Assembly (NCBI RefSeq): GCF_024305245.1
Contig: NZ_JAMWYX010000002.1
Span: 248,001-312,000, forward strand
Reading direction: 5' to 3'
Length of the DNA stretch: 64,000 nucleotides
DNA from: Erythrobacter sp.
Lineage (GTDB): Bacteria; Pseudomonadota; Alphaproteobacteria; Sphingomonadales; Sphingomonadaceae
Both the position numbers and the translations under genes were made by a program. Shown piece after piece: positions 29,731-38,765 of the stretch (position 1 is its first letter; every line of letters begins with the position of its first letter). Under the pieces are notes generated by a model. That model saw only the letters and a program-made list of their open reading frames with translations, ran no database searches and was not told the DNA's origin.

Positions 29731-30033
29731 AGTAATAACGTTCCCTCTATTTAGGGGCGCCTTGTCAGGTAGACCCCAAATTGCCTGACCGCCGGACCGT
29801 TTTTTAGGCGCCGGAGCCGGTCAGAAAATCAGGTGTGACATTGCACCCTTGGGGGGTGGTATCACACACAGGGTTGAACCGTTGGCGCATGGCAACAAAG
29901 AAGCCAAGCACTTCCCCGGGCCGAGGGGGCGTTCGCCCCGAGGTTGTAACTTGAATGCAACAGTATTTATGCTGTCTTTCCTTGGGAGTGGTGCGCGGAT
30001 GCAACGAAAAACAGAGTCTGGACCGGGGCTGAC
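29731..30033. other. 303-bp region upstream of the second TonB receptor gene
   Basis: No gene is supported here. It holds a GTCAGG/CCTGAC inverted repeat (29764-29769 and 29784-29789) about 35-60 bases upstream of the receptor start. GGCGCC is repeated near 29755 and 29805, and a GC hairpin lies around 29925-29938. One of these may be an operator, but nothing identifies the regulator. Confidence 0.4.
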
Positions 30034-31377
30034 CTAGGGCCTCTGCAATGCTTCGGGGGCGGCCGCTTGTGGCGGACCGGACGATGCCGCAGTTCCAGGC
30101 GCTGCCACAACATCGAAAGCAACCGTCAGGCGCTCGGCTGACGCGTTGCCGGGCGAACCGAACGCGGTCGTGCCGTGATAGAGTGTCGAGGGAAACAGCG
30201 CGAGGTGGCCTTCGCGTGGCCTGATCACCTGCAGCGGTTCCAGATCGAGCCGCAGATCGGGCGGCGGGCGACCGATCTCGAGCCAGCCTGCGCGCTCGCT
30301 TTCGTCCTGCGCCTGATCCGGCACGACCAGATAGAGCGCGGAGGAGACGATGCCCTGCGGATGGATGTGCGCCTTGTGGTGATCGCCTCCGCCGGTCAGT
30401 CGCACCGACCATGAGCCCGCCAGCCGCCACGGTACATCGCGGTGACGCAGCAGCGGGTGGGTTTGATCGGATGGCGGAAGCTGGGCACGGTAGGTATCCA
30501 GCGTCTCGGTGATAGCGGCGTGAAGATCGGCTAGCACAGGGTCTTCGCGCTGGAACAGGATGCCGCGGGTCTGGCTTCCGCCGCGCAGCGACTGCCCGAG
30601 CGGCAGGCGGGCGGACGCGTGCAGATCGCGCAGTTGGGCAGCGGCTTCCGCAAGCAGTCCGTCACGTGCGGCGAGCGGCAGCAGCGCGACCAGCCCCGCC
30701 TGTTCGTGGAGCCATGCCGCCCGGCCATCGTCTGCCAGCCGCCAAGCGATCCCGCGCAGCGCCCATGCGGCGATATCGTGCGGTTCGCTCGCCAGCACCT
30801 GTGCGAGCAGGCGCTCTGCCGCCGCCGGATCACGGCCGCGCAGCCGGTGCCGCGCTTCGTGAAGCAGGCGCTGGGGATGGTCGGCTCCAAGCTCGCCAAA
30901 CAGCGCATCGGCCTGCGCCCATTGGCCTGCGGCGCCGGTGTGGATCGCCTCGAGCAGGGTAAAATGCGCCTCGTCCGGGAAGCTCCGCCGCGCCTCTGCG
31001 GCCACCAAAGCGGCCTCACCTGACAGGTCGGCGGCGGCCAGCGCCTCGACATGGGCGGCGGGGATGTTGGGATCATACGGCACACGCGCCGCAGCGACGC
31101 GGAACGGGGCCGCGAAATCGGGCTCGCCCGCCGCCAGCCGCAATCCAGCAAGATAAGTGAGCGCGGCGGTGAAGCCGGGTGCCTGATCGGCAAGCTGCTG
31201 CGCGACGATCCGCGCGCCGCGCCCGTCGCCATTGAGTTCGAGCGCCTGCGCCTTGCCCAGCCACAACCGCGCATTGCCCGGATCGCGCGCCAGCAGGCGG
31301 TCGAACATGCCGAGCGCGGCCGGATCGCCGCTCGCCAGTGCGCGTTGGGCCTGATCGGGGGAGACGCCGTCGCTCAT
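30034..31377 (-). CDS. TPR protein fused to a putative 2-oxoglutarate/Fe(II) oxygenase
   Basis: The product has 447 residues. The N-terminal two-thirds are tetratricopeptide-like helical repeats (RLLARDPGNARLWLGKAQAL, RLLAQVLASEPHDIAAWALR). The last 190 residues look like the 2OG-FeII_Oxy_5 family. The metal-binding HIHP lies at His337/His339, with SSALYLVVPD after it. The distal His401 is in LYHGTTAF, and an Arg in ERLTVAFDV can bind 2-oxoglutarate. There is no signal peptide, so it is cytoplasmic. I chose the ATG at 31377, where the TPR region begins. The likely substrate is a protein or peptide side chain, which is unproven. Confidence 0.8.
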   Translation of the reverse strand: MSDGVSPDQAQRALASGDPAALGMFDRLLARDPGNARLWLGKAQALELNGDGRGARIVAQQLADQAPGFTAALTYLAGLRLAAGEPDFAAPFRVAAARVPYDPNIPAAHVEALAAADLSGEAALVAAEARRSFPDEAHFTLLEAIHTGAAGQWAQADALFGELGADHPQRLLHEARHRLRGRDPAAAERLLAQVLASEPHDIAAWALRGIAWRLADDGRAAWLHEQAGLVALLPLAARDGLLAEAAAQLRDLHASARLPLGQSLRGGSQTRGILFQREDPVLADLHAAITETLDTYRAQLPPSDQTHPLLRHRDVPWRLAGSWSVRLTGGGDHHKAHIHPQGIVSSALYLVVPDQAQDESERAGWLEIGRPPPDLRLDLEPLQVIRPREGHLALFPSTLYHGTTAFGSPGNASAERLTVAFDVVAAPGTAASSGPPQAAAPEALQRP

Positions 31378-31547
31378 CGCACCGGCGCTATCGCTGCGCG
31401 TAAGCAGGGGCAAGGGCGCTGTAGGAGCGCCGTCGCTTTTGCCAGCTTGATTTGCTCCGCCGCGTTGAATAGGCGGGTGGGCAAAGGCGAGTGGCGATAC
31501 GAAACTGATCCGCCGATGGCGCCTGAAAAGATTGCAAGGAGAGAGCA

Positions 31548-32720
31548 ATGAGCACTGCCTATATCGTCGAAGCCGTCCGCACCGCCGGGGGGCGACGCGG
31601 CGGTCGCCTTGCAGGGGTGCATCCTGTCGACCTGCTGGCAAAGTCGCTCGATGCGCTGGTCGAACGCAGCGGGATCGATCCTGCCGCGATCGAGGATGTG
31701 GTGACCGGCTGCGTCACGCAGGCGGGCGAACAGGCGATGCAGGTCGGGCGAATGGGCGTGCTCGCGTCTAAGCTGCTGCCGCAATCCACCCCGGCGGTGA
31801 CGATTGATCGCCAGTGCGGTTCTTCCCAGCAGGCGATCCAGTTTGCAGCACAAGCGGTGATGAGCGGCACGATGGACGCGGTGATCGCCAGCGGCGTCGA
31901 AAGCATGAGCCGCGTGCCGATGGGTTCCAACGCAACGCTGCACATGAAGGAAGGCCTGGGCCACTACATGTCGCCCGAGCTTCAGGCGCAGTATCCCGGC
32001 ATCCAGTTCAGCCAGTTCATGGGCGCCGAGATGATCGTCCAGAAGCACGGCTTCACCAAGGACGATCTCGACCGCTTCGCGCTGTCCAGCCACCAAAAGG
32101 CGATTGCCGCGACCAAGGCAGGCGCGTTCGAGGCCGAAATTGTGCCCGTGGAGATCGAAACGCCCGAAGGCACCGCGATGCACACCGTCGACGAAGGTAT
32201 CCGTTTCGATGCGACGCTGGAGAGCATTGCGGGCGTCAAACTGATCAATCCCAATGGCGCGCTGACCGCCGCCTCGGCGAGCCAGATCTGCGACGGGTCT
32301 TCCGCCGTGCTGGTGGTGAGCGAGGCCGCGCTGAAGCGCTATGGCCTGACCCCGCTGGCGCGCATCCACAATCTGACCGTGACTGCGGGCGATCCGGTGA
32401 TCATGCTGGAAGAACCGCTGTTCGCCACCGACAAGGCCTTGCAGCGCGCGGGGCTGACGATGGCCGACATCGACCTGTACGAAGTGAACGAGGCGTTTGC
32501 CTCCGTTCCGCTGGCATGGCTCAAGCACACCGGCGCCGATCCGGACAAGCTCAACGTCCACGGCGGCGCGATTGCGCTCGGCCACCCGCTCGGCGCGTCG
32601 GGCACCAAGCTGATGGCGACGCTGGTTCATGCGCTGAAGCGTCACGGCAAGAAATACGGCCTCCAGACCATGTGCGAAGGCGGCGGTGTCGCCAACGTGA
32701 CCATTATCGAGAGCCTTTGA
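31548..32720 (+). CDS. Acetyl-CoA C-acyltransferase (thiolase)
   Basis: The 390-residue thiolase has the nucleophile Cys90 (DRQCGSSQQA), His346 in GGAIALGHPLGASG and the acid/base Cys376 in CEGGG. It cleaves 3-ketoacyl-CoA with CoA, or condenses acetyl-CoA. The sequence start MSTAYIVEAVRTAGGRRGG is of the FadA/AtoB branch used in degradative pathways. The start follows CAAGGAGAGAG. A hydroxyacyl-CoA dehydrogenase gene follows 126 bases later, so the two could supply the last two steps of a beta-oxidation cycle. Confidence 0.95.
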   Translation: MSTAYIVEAVRTAGGRRGGRLAGVHPVDLLAKSLDALVERSGIDPAAIEDVVTGCVTQAGEQAMQVGRMGVLASKLLPQSTPAVTIDRQCGSSQQAIQFAAQAVMSGTMDAVIASGVESMSRVPMGSNATLHMKEGLGHYMSPELQAQYPGIQFSQFMGAEMIVQKHGFTKDDLDRFALSSHQKAIAATKAGAFEAEIVPVEIETPEGTAMHTVDEGIRFDATLESIAGVKLINPNGALTAASASQICDGSSAVLVVSEAALKRYGLTPLARIHNLTVTAGDPVIMLEEPLFATDKALQRAGLTMADIDLYEVNEAFASVPLAWLKHTGADPDKLNVHGGAIALGHPLGASGTKLMATLVHALKRHGKKYGLQTMCEGGGVANVTIIESL

Positions 32721-32736
32721 CCTCAACCACCCACAC

Positions 32737-32828
32737 CCGTTCGCCCTGAGCTTGTCGAAGGGACGTCCTTCTTAGGAAGACGCGGGACAGAAGAAAATGC
32801 AGCCCTTCGACAAGCTCAGGGCGAACGG
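32737..32828. repeat. REP-like inverted repeat, copy 1
   Basis: Two 26-base arms (32737-32762 and 32803-32828) are perfect reverse complements around a 40-base loop. Each contains CCCTGAGCTTGTCGAAGGG. The same element, less perfect, is at 57733-57823. Such dispersed elements with a TGAGCTTGTCGAAG core are common in proteobacterial intergenic DNA. Here it lies between co-directional thiolase and dehydrogenase genes and could modulate read-through. Confidence 0.9.
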
Positions 32829-32846
32829 AAAAAGGAAGCAAACACA

Positions 32847-33632
32847 ATGGAAGTTTCAGCCAATACCCCCGCCGTCGTCACCGGGGGCGCATCCGGCCTC
32901 GGCGCGGCCACCGCCCGCGCGCTCGCCGCCAAGGGCGCGAAGGTCGCGATCTTCGACATGAACGAGGAAAAGGGCGAAGCGCTTGCCGCAGAAATCGGCG
33001 GCGTGTTCTGCAAGGTCAACGTGACCAGCGATGAAGACGTCGACGCCGGTTTCGCCAAGGCCCGCGAAGCCCACGGTCAGGAGCGCATTCTGGTGAACTG
33101 CGCCGGGATCGGCAATGCGATCAAGACCGCCAGCCGTTCCAAGGAAGACGGATCGATCAAGCACTTCCCGGTCAGCGCTTTCGATTTCGTCATTCAGGTC
33201 AACCTGATCGGCACCTTCCGCTGCATCGCCAAATCGGCCGCCGGGATGCTGACGCTCGACCCGCTCGACGAGAACGGTGAGCGCGGCGCGATCGTCAACA
33301 CCGCGAGCGTCGCGGGTGAGGACGGCCAGATCGGGCAGGCGGCTTACTCCGCGTCGAAGGCCGGCGTGATCGGCATGACGCTCCCCATCGCGCGCGACCT
33401 GATGAACGAAGGTATCCGGGTGAACACAATCCTGCCGGGCATCTTCGACACCCCGCTGCTGGCCGCTGCGCCGCAGAACGTGCGCGACGCGCTGGCCGCA
33501 TCGGTGCCGTTCCCCAAGCGCCTCGGCATTCCCACCGAATACGCCAAGCTCGCCATGTGCATGATCGAGACCGGCTATTTCAACGGCGAGGACGTGCGTC
33601 TGGACGGCGGTATCCGGATGGCGCCGCGCTGA
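32847..33632 (+). CDS. SDR-family 3-hydroxyacyl-CoA dehydrogenase (type II-like)
   Basis: The product has 261 residues. A Rossmann GGASGLGAATARAL lies at about 14-27 with NAD-favouring Asp in AIFDMNEE. NCAG is followed by the catalytic Ser in TASVAGEDG and by Tyr167 and Lys171 in YSASKAG. Length and the segment around GIGNAIKTASRSK resemble HSD17B10/type II hydroxyacyl-CoA dehydrogenases, which oxidise 3-hydroxyacyl-CoA. The thiolase gene upstream supports this. The start ATG at 32847 follows AAAAGGAAG, immediately beyond the REP-like repeat. Confidence 0.9.
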   Translation: MEVSANTPAVVTGGASGLGAATARALAAKGAKVAIFDMNEEKGEALAAEIGGVFCKVNVTSDEDVDAGFAKAREAHGQERILVNCAGIGNAIKTASRSKEDGSIKHFPVSAFDFVIQVNLIGTFRCIAKSAAGMLTLDPLDENGERGAIVNTASVAGEDGQIGQAAYSASKAGVIGMTLPIARDLMNEGIRVNTILPGIFDTPLLAAAPQNVRDALAASVPFPKRLGIPTEYAKLAMCMIETGYFNGEDVRLDGGIRMAPR

Positions 33633-33974
33633 CGCTTCGGATGGTGACCGGACGGCATCGCGCTGGGGTCACCACTGTGCACACGAATGTAAAGCCGCCC
33701 CGCGCCCGATAGGCGCGCGGGCGGCTTTGCCATTTTTGCGGGCGGTTGAAGCAGCCCTGCGGTGATCACTGATGGCGGCAATAGCCTGCCGTTCTGCCAC
33801 CGAGATCTGACCGGTCAGGGGCGTGCAATTAGGGCCTTGTTTACCATAGCCTCCTATACATTCGGCATCCGTAGCGAAGGAATTGGTGGTGCCGGTGATC
33901 GAACCTGAAGCGATTGGTTGCAGTGCAGCCCCCCCGTTCCCTTGCCTCCGCCGCCATGATGATCGGCGCGCGGC
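33633..33974. other. 342-bp intergenic region before the glycosyltransferase genes
   Basis: No gene is supported. It contains the terminator at 33691-33727. After that is about 240 bases of mixed sequence with a TATACAT stretch near 33855 that could be part of a promoter for the downstream glycosyltransferase operon. Confidence 0.5.
33691..33734 (+). terminator. Terminator after the hydroxyacyl-CoA dehydrogenase gene
   Basis: The arm AAAGCCGCCCCGCGCC (33691-33706) pairs with its near-complement at 33712-33727, with one bulge and a 5-base loop. It is followed by GCCATTTTT. It lies about 60 bases beyond the stop codon. Confidence 0.8.
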
Positions 33975-34964
33975 ATGATCGAGGGTCTGAAATTCGCTTC
34001 TACAACACGAGCGGTGGATCGGCGGCAGATCTCGCTTGTCGTGCCGGTTTATAATGAAGAGGAATCCGTGGCGGATTTTGCCGCTGCGATCGAGAAGGCG
34101 GCCGCTGAAAGCTGGCGGGAAGGTGAGATCGCCCCGCATTTCGAAATCGTCTTTGTGGATGATGGCAGCCGCGACGCCACGGCGGCGGTGGTTCGGGCGA
34201 TGTGCCGCGTGGATCGCCGCATCAAGCTCGTTTCGCTGTCGCGCAACTTCGGAAAGGAAGCAGCCCTGAGTGCAGGGCTCAAGGCGGCCACCGGCGATGC
34301 GATCATTCCGATGGATGTCGATTTGCAGGATCCGCCGGAGTTGATCCGGCCGATGGTCGACAAATGGCTCGCCGGTGCCCAGATCGTCAACGCCAAGCGT
34401 ATCGATCGCAGCCAGGATTCGTTCTTCAAACGCTCAACATCGCGATTGTTTTACAAGACGATCAACGCAATCGCCGACCATCCCATTGCGGCGGACGTGG
34501 GCGATTTCCGCTTGCTGGATCGGTCCGCTGTCGCCGTTCTGAACGAGATGACCGAGCGGTGCCGCTTCAACAAGGGTCTGTTTTCGTGGATCGGGTTCCG
34601 GACCGAAACGATCGAATATGCCCGGCCTGCGCGGCAGACCGGCTCCACCAAGTGGGACGTCTCCCGGCTTGTGGCGCTGGCAATCGACGGGATCACTTCG
34701 TCGACCACATTTCCGCTGCGCGTCTGGACGATGATCGGCGCGATCATATCGCTCCTGGCGTTCGGATATGCAGCCTTCCTCGTGGCTCACACGATCATCT
34801 CGGGGGTGGATACGCCCGGCTATGCCTCGATCATGGTCACCGTCCTGTTCCTTGGCGGGCTGAATCTGTTCAGTCTTGGACTGATGGGCGAATATATCGG
34901 CCGGATCGCGATCCAGGTCCGGGGACGCCCGCTCTATGTCGTCGCCGAAACCATCGGATTCTGA
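33975..34964 (+). CDS. GtrB-like polyprenyl-phosphate glycosyltransferase (GT2)
   Basis: The product has 329 residues. The cytoplasmic GT2 domain has the N-terminal LVVPVYNEEESV, FVDDGSRDAT, the metal-binding PMDVDLQDPPEL, and a QTGSTKW-type segment (RQTGSTKWDVSRL). Two C-terminal membrane helices follow (about 252-275 and 285-310). This is the architecture of GtrB/DPM1-like enzymes that put a sugar on undecaprenyl phosphate. The methyltransferase frame overlaps its end and a GtrA flippase gene follows, so the three form an operon. Confidence 0.93.
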   Translation: MIEGLKFASTTRAVDRRQISLVVPVYNEEESVADFAAAIEKAAAESWREGEIAPHFEIVFVDDGSRDATAAVVRAMCRVDRRIKLVSLSRNFGKEAALSAGLKAATGDAIIPMDVDLQDPPELIRPMVDKWLAGAQIVNAKRIDRSQDSFFKRSTSRLFYKTINAIADHPIAADVGDFRLLDRSAVAVLNEMTERCRFNKGLFSWIGFRTETIEYARPARQTGSTKWDVSRLVALAIDGITSSTTFPLRVWTMIGAIISLLAFGYAAFLVAHTIISGVDTPGYASIMVTVLFLGGLNLFSLGLMGEYIGRIAIQVRGRPLYVVAETIGF

Positions 34965-35700
34965 CGTGGAACTGGCCGCTTACCAATCACTGCGGGACGA
35001 GCAGGACCACCATTGGTGGTTCGTTGGCCGCCGCCGGATCGTCGCACGGCTGATCGAACGGTTTGTGCCATTGCCTGCGCGCGCGCGGGTGCTCGAGGCC
35101 GGTTGCGGCTATGGCGGCAACCTTGCGATGTTGAGTGAGCTTGGCGACGTTCAGGCGTTCGAATTCGACGATGCTGCGCGCGCCCACGCCGCCGCGCTTT
35201 CGCGCCGGGCGGTGGCCTACGGAAAACTGCCGGACGACATCGGCTTTGCCGACGATCGCTTTGACCTGATCGCCATGCTCGACGTGCTCGAACACATCGA
35301 CGACGATGTGGGCTCGCTCCGCACGCTCGGCGATCGGCTGGCCCCTGACGGCCGCCTGCTGATAACGGTTCCGGCCGTGCCATGGCTGTGGTCCGATCAC
35401 GACGTGCTTCACCAGCACAAGCGGCGCTACACGAAAGCCCTGTTGACGAGACGGTTGCATGAGGCAGGGTTCGAGCCCGTCGGGATCGGTTATTTCAACG
35501 CGCTCCTCTTCCCGCTGGCGCTGGCCCAGCGGCTGGTTTCGCGGGTTATGGGCGGACGCGGCGCTGATCATGCTGCACCTGCCGAACCCTTGAACGCCGT
35601 ACTCACCGCAATCTTCACGTTCGAAGGAAAACTGCTGGGCCGGCTGAACTTCCCGATCGGATTGTCGCTGTTCGCGGTCGTACGCAGGCGGCCACTGTAA
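34936..35700 (+). CDS. Class I SAM-dependent methyltransferase
   Basis: The product has up to 254 residues, with SAM motif I VLEAGCGYGGN, an acidic motif II in AFEFDD, and LIAMLDVLEHIDDD typical of Methyltransf_11/23 proteins. GRLLITVPAVPWLW follows. Start choice is uncertain: the ATG at 34936 overlaps the GT2 gene by 29 bases, while an in-frame GTG at 34966 begins 1 base after its stop. It sits between gtrB-like and gtrA-like genes. It probably methylates a sugar or lipid carrier product of the same pathway. Confidence 0.88.
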   Translation: MSSPKPSDSDVELAAYQSLRDEQDHHWWFVGRRRIVARLIERFVPLPARARVLEAGCGYGGNLAMLSELGDVQAFEFDDAARAHAAALSRRAVAYGKLPDDIGFADDRFDLIAMLDVLEHIDDDVGSLRTLGDRLAPDGRLLITVPAVPWLWSDHDVLHQHKRRYTKALLTRRLHEAGFEPVGIGYFNALLFPLALAQRLVSRVMGGRGADHAAPAEPLNAVLTAIFTFEGKLLGRLNFPIGLSLFAVVRRRPL

Positions 35701-35701
35701 G

Positions 35702-36091
35702 GTGGCATTGCTGCGACAGATCGCTTCGTTCGGGGCGGTGGGACTATGCGCAACCTTGGTTCACGTCACCTTGGCATGGGCGCTGATCGAACAGGCCGCC
35801 TTTAACGGCTTTGCCGCCAATGCCTGCGGTGCGGCGGCAGCATTTTCGGTTTCGTATCTCGGCAATGCCCGGATCACCTTCCCTAGCGCACGCGGCCTGC
35901 CCGGCGGCGCAGTTCGGTATCTGGCAGTCACAATTGTGAGCCTGGTACTTTCGAGCGCGATACTTGCGTTTGTCGAGAGTAACGGCCTTCCGACCTATGC
36001 CTATGCGTTGATCGTGGTCCTGACCGTTCCGCCCACGACATTCCTGCTGGCGAAATTCTGGGCCTTCCAGCGACCGCGACGCGAAGCCTAG
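35702..36091 (+). CDS. GtrA-family membrane protein (sugar-lipid flippase)
   Basis: The 129-residue protein has four predicted membrane helices and the GtrA signature FGAVGLCATLVHVTLAWAL near the N-terminus. NARITFP and FLLAKFWAFQR come later. It starts at a GTG one base after the methyltransferase stop, which indicates translational coupling. GtrA proteins are thought to flip undecaprenyl-phosphate-linked sugars made by GtrB-type enzymes to the periplasm. Confidence 0.9.
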   Translation: MALLRQIASFGAVGLCATLVHVTLAWALIEQAAFNGFAANACGAAAAFSVSYLGNARITFPSARGLPGGAVRYLAVTIVSLVLSSAILAFVESNGLPTYAYALIVVLTVPPTTFLLAKFWAFQRPRREA

Positions 36092-36169
36092 CGTAACCCA
36101 GCGACTACGAGCCGCAGCGAATGGCCGCGGCGGGCCGAACAATTTTCAGTCAGCGATGGTCGCGGACCT

Positions 36170-37384
36170 TCAGGCACCATGTCCTGAAGGGACATCGCGC
36201 CGAAGAAGCGGGGCGGGGCTTTCCTCAATCGAAGAATGTGTCGTCGTCCGCTCGTCCCGCAAATAATAGCAGAGAGCCAAAAGGAGGATCGGGAGGATCG
36301 GCGCGATGGTCACAGGGCCGAAATCGTAAGCGTTCTGGGCGCTGATCACTATGGGCAGGAGCCACAGTGATCCGACCACGCCCACCGGGGCCTTGCGCTG
36401 CACCAGCCACACAAAGGCCGGGATCAGGACGAGCGCATCATAGAGGTAAACATATGGGCTTGCGAGCATTGTGGCTGCGGCGAGGACGGCAGCCTTTGCG
36501 TTGGGCTGCGCGTCGGAGCGCCAAACCTGCGCTACCAGAGCCGCTGCAATCACCGCGATGGCGCAGTGCCCAGCAAATGCGACAGAGTCGGACAATCCGG
36601 CATGGCGAAGTGTCGCATAGACACTTACCAGCTTGTGCCAGCCCACAAGGCCTTCCTGCGCGATTTCAACGAATAGCGGCATCTGTTCGATCCACGCGGC
36701 AGATGTCCCGAAGCCGAAAACGATCAGACCCACAAGCAGCACCGCCGTTGCTGAAACCACGGCTCCCGCGATAACCCGCCATTCCCGACCCGCCAACATC
36801 GCGACCGGAAGCATCAACGCCAATTGGGGCTTGATGATCAAGCATCCCAGGACGAGGCCCGCTGCAAATTTTTTCTCCCGGTGGAGGAGAAGCAGGCCGC
36901 CAATGAACAAGGCGGCAGTCACAAAGCCATTCTGGCCCAGCACCCCGATGACGAAAACGGGGGGGAATGACAGCAGAAGCCACTGCGACTGCGGCGCAAA
37001 ACGGCGCGCGACAATGGCGTAGATCGCGAATGTGCCCAGCGACCACACAGCCAATGCGACCGGATAAGACATTGCCCCGAAAGGAAGGATCAGCAGGAGG
37101 AACGCCGGAGCGTAGGGAAACGGCATTCCGGTATCCGGCGCGAACGTGGCAGCCTTTTCCTGAAGCGCGTGCAGGGCAACGCTATCATATGCCAGTTCCG
37201 GTGTGCCCGCCAAACCGAACTTCGCGGCCCCCCAGAAACTTACGAAATCCAGACTGTGCGGCGCAGCAAAGTTCCCCGCGATTTCGAAGCATACCAGGAT
37301 GACGATCAACAGCCCGAGGGTGTGACCAGTCAGCAAATACGGGCGGTAAAGATCCGAACCGGCAGAATGGGGAGCAGCTTTCAT
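36170..37384 (-). CDS. GT87-family (DUF2029) membrane glycosyltransferase
   Basis: The 404-residue protein has about 10 hydrophobic helices. The N-terminal loop carries SLDFVSFWGAAKFGLAG and later FPYAPAFLLLILPFG. IIKPQLALMLPVAML follows, all typical of GT87/DUF2029 polyprenyl-phosphate-mannosyltransferase relatives. It is convergent with the GtrB-MT-GtrA operon. It probably uses lipid-linked sugar on the periplasmic face, completing the path begun by the operon; that link is inferred. Confidence 0.85.
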   Translation of the reverse strand: MKAAPHSAGSDLYRPYLLTGHTLGLLIVILVCFEIAGNFAAPHSLDFVSFWGAAKFGLAGTPELAYDSVALHALQEKAATFAPDTGMPFPYAPAFLLLILPFGAMSYPVALAVWSLGTFAIYAIVARRFAPQSQWLLLSFPPVFVIGVLGQNGFVTAALFIGGLLLLHREKKFAAGLVLGCLIIKPQLALMLPVAMLAGREWRVIAGAVVSATAVLLVGLIVFGFGTSAAWIEQMPLFVEIAQEGLVGWHKLVSVYATLRHAGLSDSVAFAGHCAIAVIAAALVAQVWRSDAQPNAKAAVLAAATMLASPYVYLYDALVLIPAFVWLVQRKAPVGVVGSLWLLPIVISAQNAYDFGPVTIAPILPILLLALCYYLRDERTTTHSSIEESPAPLLRRDVPSGHGA

Positions 37385-37497
37385 GCCCGCTTATGTAGCC
37401 TGATATGGCTAATAAAGTCCTTCGCCGCGCCCTTCCAACGCCCGCCTGCGAAGCGCGGCGCAAGTGTCGCAGACCGGCATGTGATGTCCCACGAGAT

Positions 37498-37507
37498 TGG
37501 TGCACCC
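37498..37507. other. Possible degenerate attachment site
   Basis: TGGTGCACCC is identical, in the same orientation, to the last ten bases (including CCA) of the tRNA-Arg gene at 48167-48176. The two copies bracket the catabolic block at 37.5-48.0 kb. However, the match is short and lies in a local TTGGTG/CACCAA hairpin, and no integrase is present, so chance is a real alternative. Confidence 0.25.
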
Positions 37508-37553
37508 CACCAAGGCCTTCGGAGCCTTCTTTGAGGATGTGTTGATCGACGGA

Positions 37554-38765
37554 TCAGGCCGGAAGGGTCTGATACAGCTTGTCGACGAGCGATTGCGCTC
37601 TCTCGTTCAGAAGCACCGTTGGCCCCAACCGGTTCATCGCATACCCGAATGAAAGCTCACGCTGAGGATCGGCAAACCCCAGGCTGCCGCCCATTCCGAC
37701 ATGTCCAAAAGCAGGATCAGGGATCGCAAGCCCGTCATACCTGTTGCCCAGCGAGGGCATGGCTTTCATGAACCCGCCACTGAAACTTGAAGGGCGGCAA
37801 AGAACCTCGTCCCAGGCGCAGTGGCTCGCAGGACGCTTCAGCTGATCAACAGTGTCCGCCGTGAGAAGCCCACCTGGCATGATCATCGCCCGATAGAGAT
37901 TCGCCAGCCCTCGGGCGTTGGTAATGCCGATCGCACTCGCGATCTCGGCCCGGTGATAATCGGGGGTATCGAGCTTTGCGCCTCCCAGGTTGAACAGGAA
38001 CAGGCCGGCAGGGCTGGTCCGATCGGTTGTGGCGGTCTTGTAGAAGGGATTGTCGAAATCGATCGCTCCGCGCTCTGCGGGGATCAGGCGTGCCAGATCA
38101 CAGTCCGTTCCGTCAGGCAGCCCAACAAAGAACGCGATGTCGTGCGGTCTCGTCACCCGCTCGTGGAAGAATTGTCCCAGCGGTTTTCCGGCAACCAGAC
38201 GGACGACCTGCCCGACCGTCCAGGCGTAGGAGAAACCGTGATAGCCTTGCTTTGATCCGGGTTTCCAAAACGCTTCTTCCTGTTCGACCCGCTCCACCAT
38301 GTAGGCCCAATCGAGAAAGCCATCGGGCTTTATGGCCTCCCGGAAGTGCGGAACGGGAGACCTGTGGTCGAGCATCATCGCGATGGTGGTGCCCGCCTTG
38401 CCGCCTTGTGCAAAGCCGGGCCAGATCGTCTCGACCAGATCGTCGCAGGAGATCGCGCCATCCTGGACCAGCAGATGCAGGCAGAGCGCGGCAGCTCCTT
38501 TGGTGCAGGAAAACACCACACACACCGTATCGCGCTGCCACGGAGCACCGGAGGCCTGGTCCGCGATCCCTCCCCAGACATCGATCAATGTCTCGCCGCG
38601 AAGCGTCACGCACAGGCTCGCGCCCACTTCGCCGCGCTCATGGAAGTTCGCTTCGAATGCATCGAGCACAGGCAGCAGATCCGGGGCGCAGAATCCTTCG
38701 ACCCGGGAGCCCTTGGAGAGCGCGCGTCGGACGGATGGCTGGGCCGGCATTGCGATCACCTTCAC
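37554..38765 (-). CDS. Serine hydrolase of the class C beta-lactamase/family VIII esterase type
   Basis: The 403-residue product has Ser86-x-x-Lys89 (SCTKG), the general base Tyr175 in GYHGFSY, and HVGMGGS standing for the third KTG-like motif near residue 350. No signal peptide is seen, so it is probably cytoplasmic. Family members hydrolyse esters and some lactones. The GTG start overlaps the stop of the monooxygenase gene by four bases (GTGA), coupling the two. In hydroxyacetophenone degradation an esterase likewise follows the Baeyer-Villiger enzyme and cleaves its ester product. The same division of work is inferred here. Confidence 0.9.
   Translation of the reverse strand: MKVIAMPAQPSVRRALSKGSRVEGFCAPDLLPVLDAFEANFHERGEVGASLCVTLRGETLIDVWGGIADQASGAPWQRDTVCVVFSCTKGAAALCLHLLVQDGAISCDDLVETIWPGFAQGGKAGTTIAMMLDHRSPVPHFREAIKPDGFLDWAYMVERVEQEEAFWKPGSKQGYHGFSYAWTVGQVVRLVAGKPLGQFFHERVTRPHDIAFFVGLPDGTDCDLARLIPAERGAIDFDNPFYKTATTDRTSPAGLFLFNLGGAKLDTPDYHRAEIASAIGITNARGLANLYRAMIMPGGLLTADTVDQLKRPASHCAWDEVLCRPSSFSGGFMKAMPSLGNRYDGLAIPDPAFGHVGMGGSLGFADPQRELSFGYAMNRLGPTVLLNERAQSLVDKLYQTLPA

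Noticed and set aside
29804..30430. A 208-codon minus-strand frame across the end of the TPR-2OG oxygenase gene
   Set aside because: It is out of frame with the conserved oxygenase motifs and is Arg/Ser/Pro-rich, as expected of a shadow frame.
33669..34139. A 156-codon minus-strand frame overlapping the start of the GT2 gene
   Set aside because: It spans a terminator hairpin and the well-supported GT2 N-terminus, and its product shows no family features.
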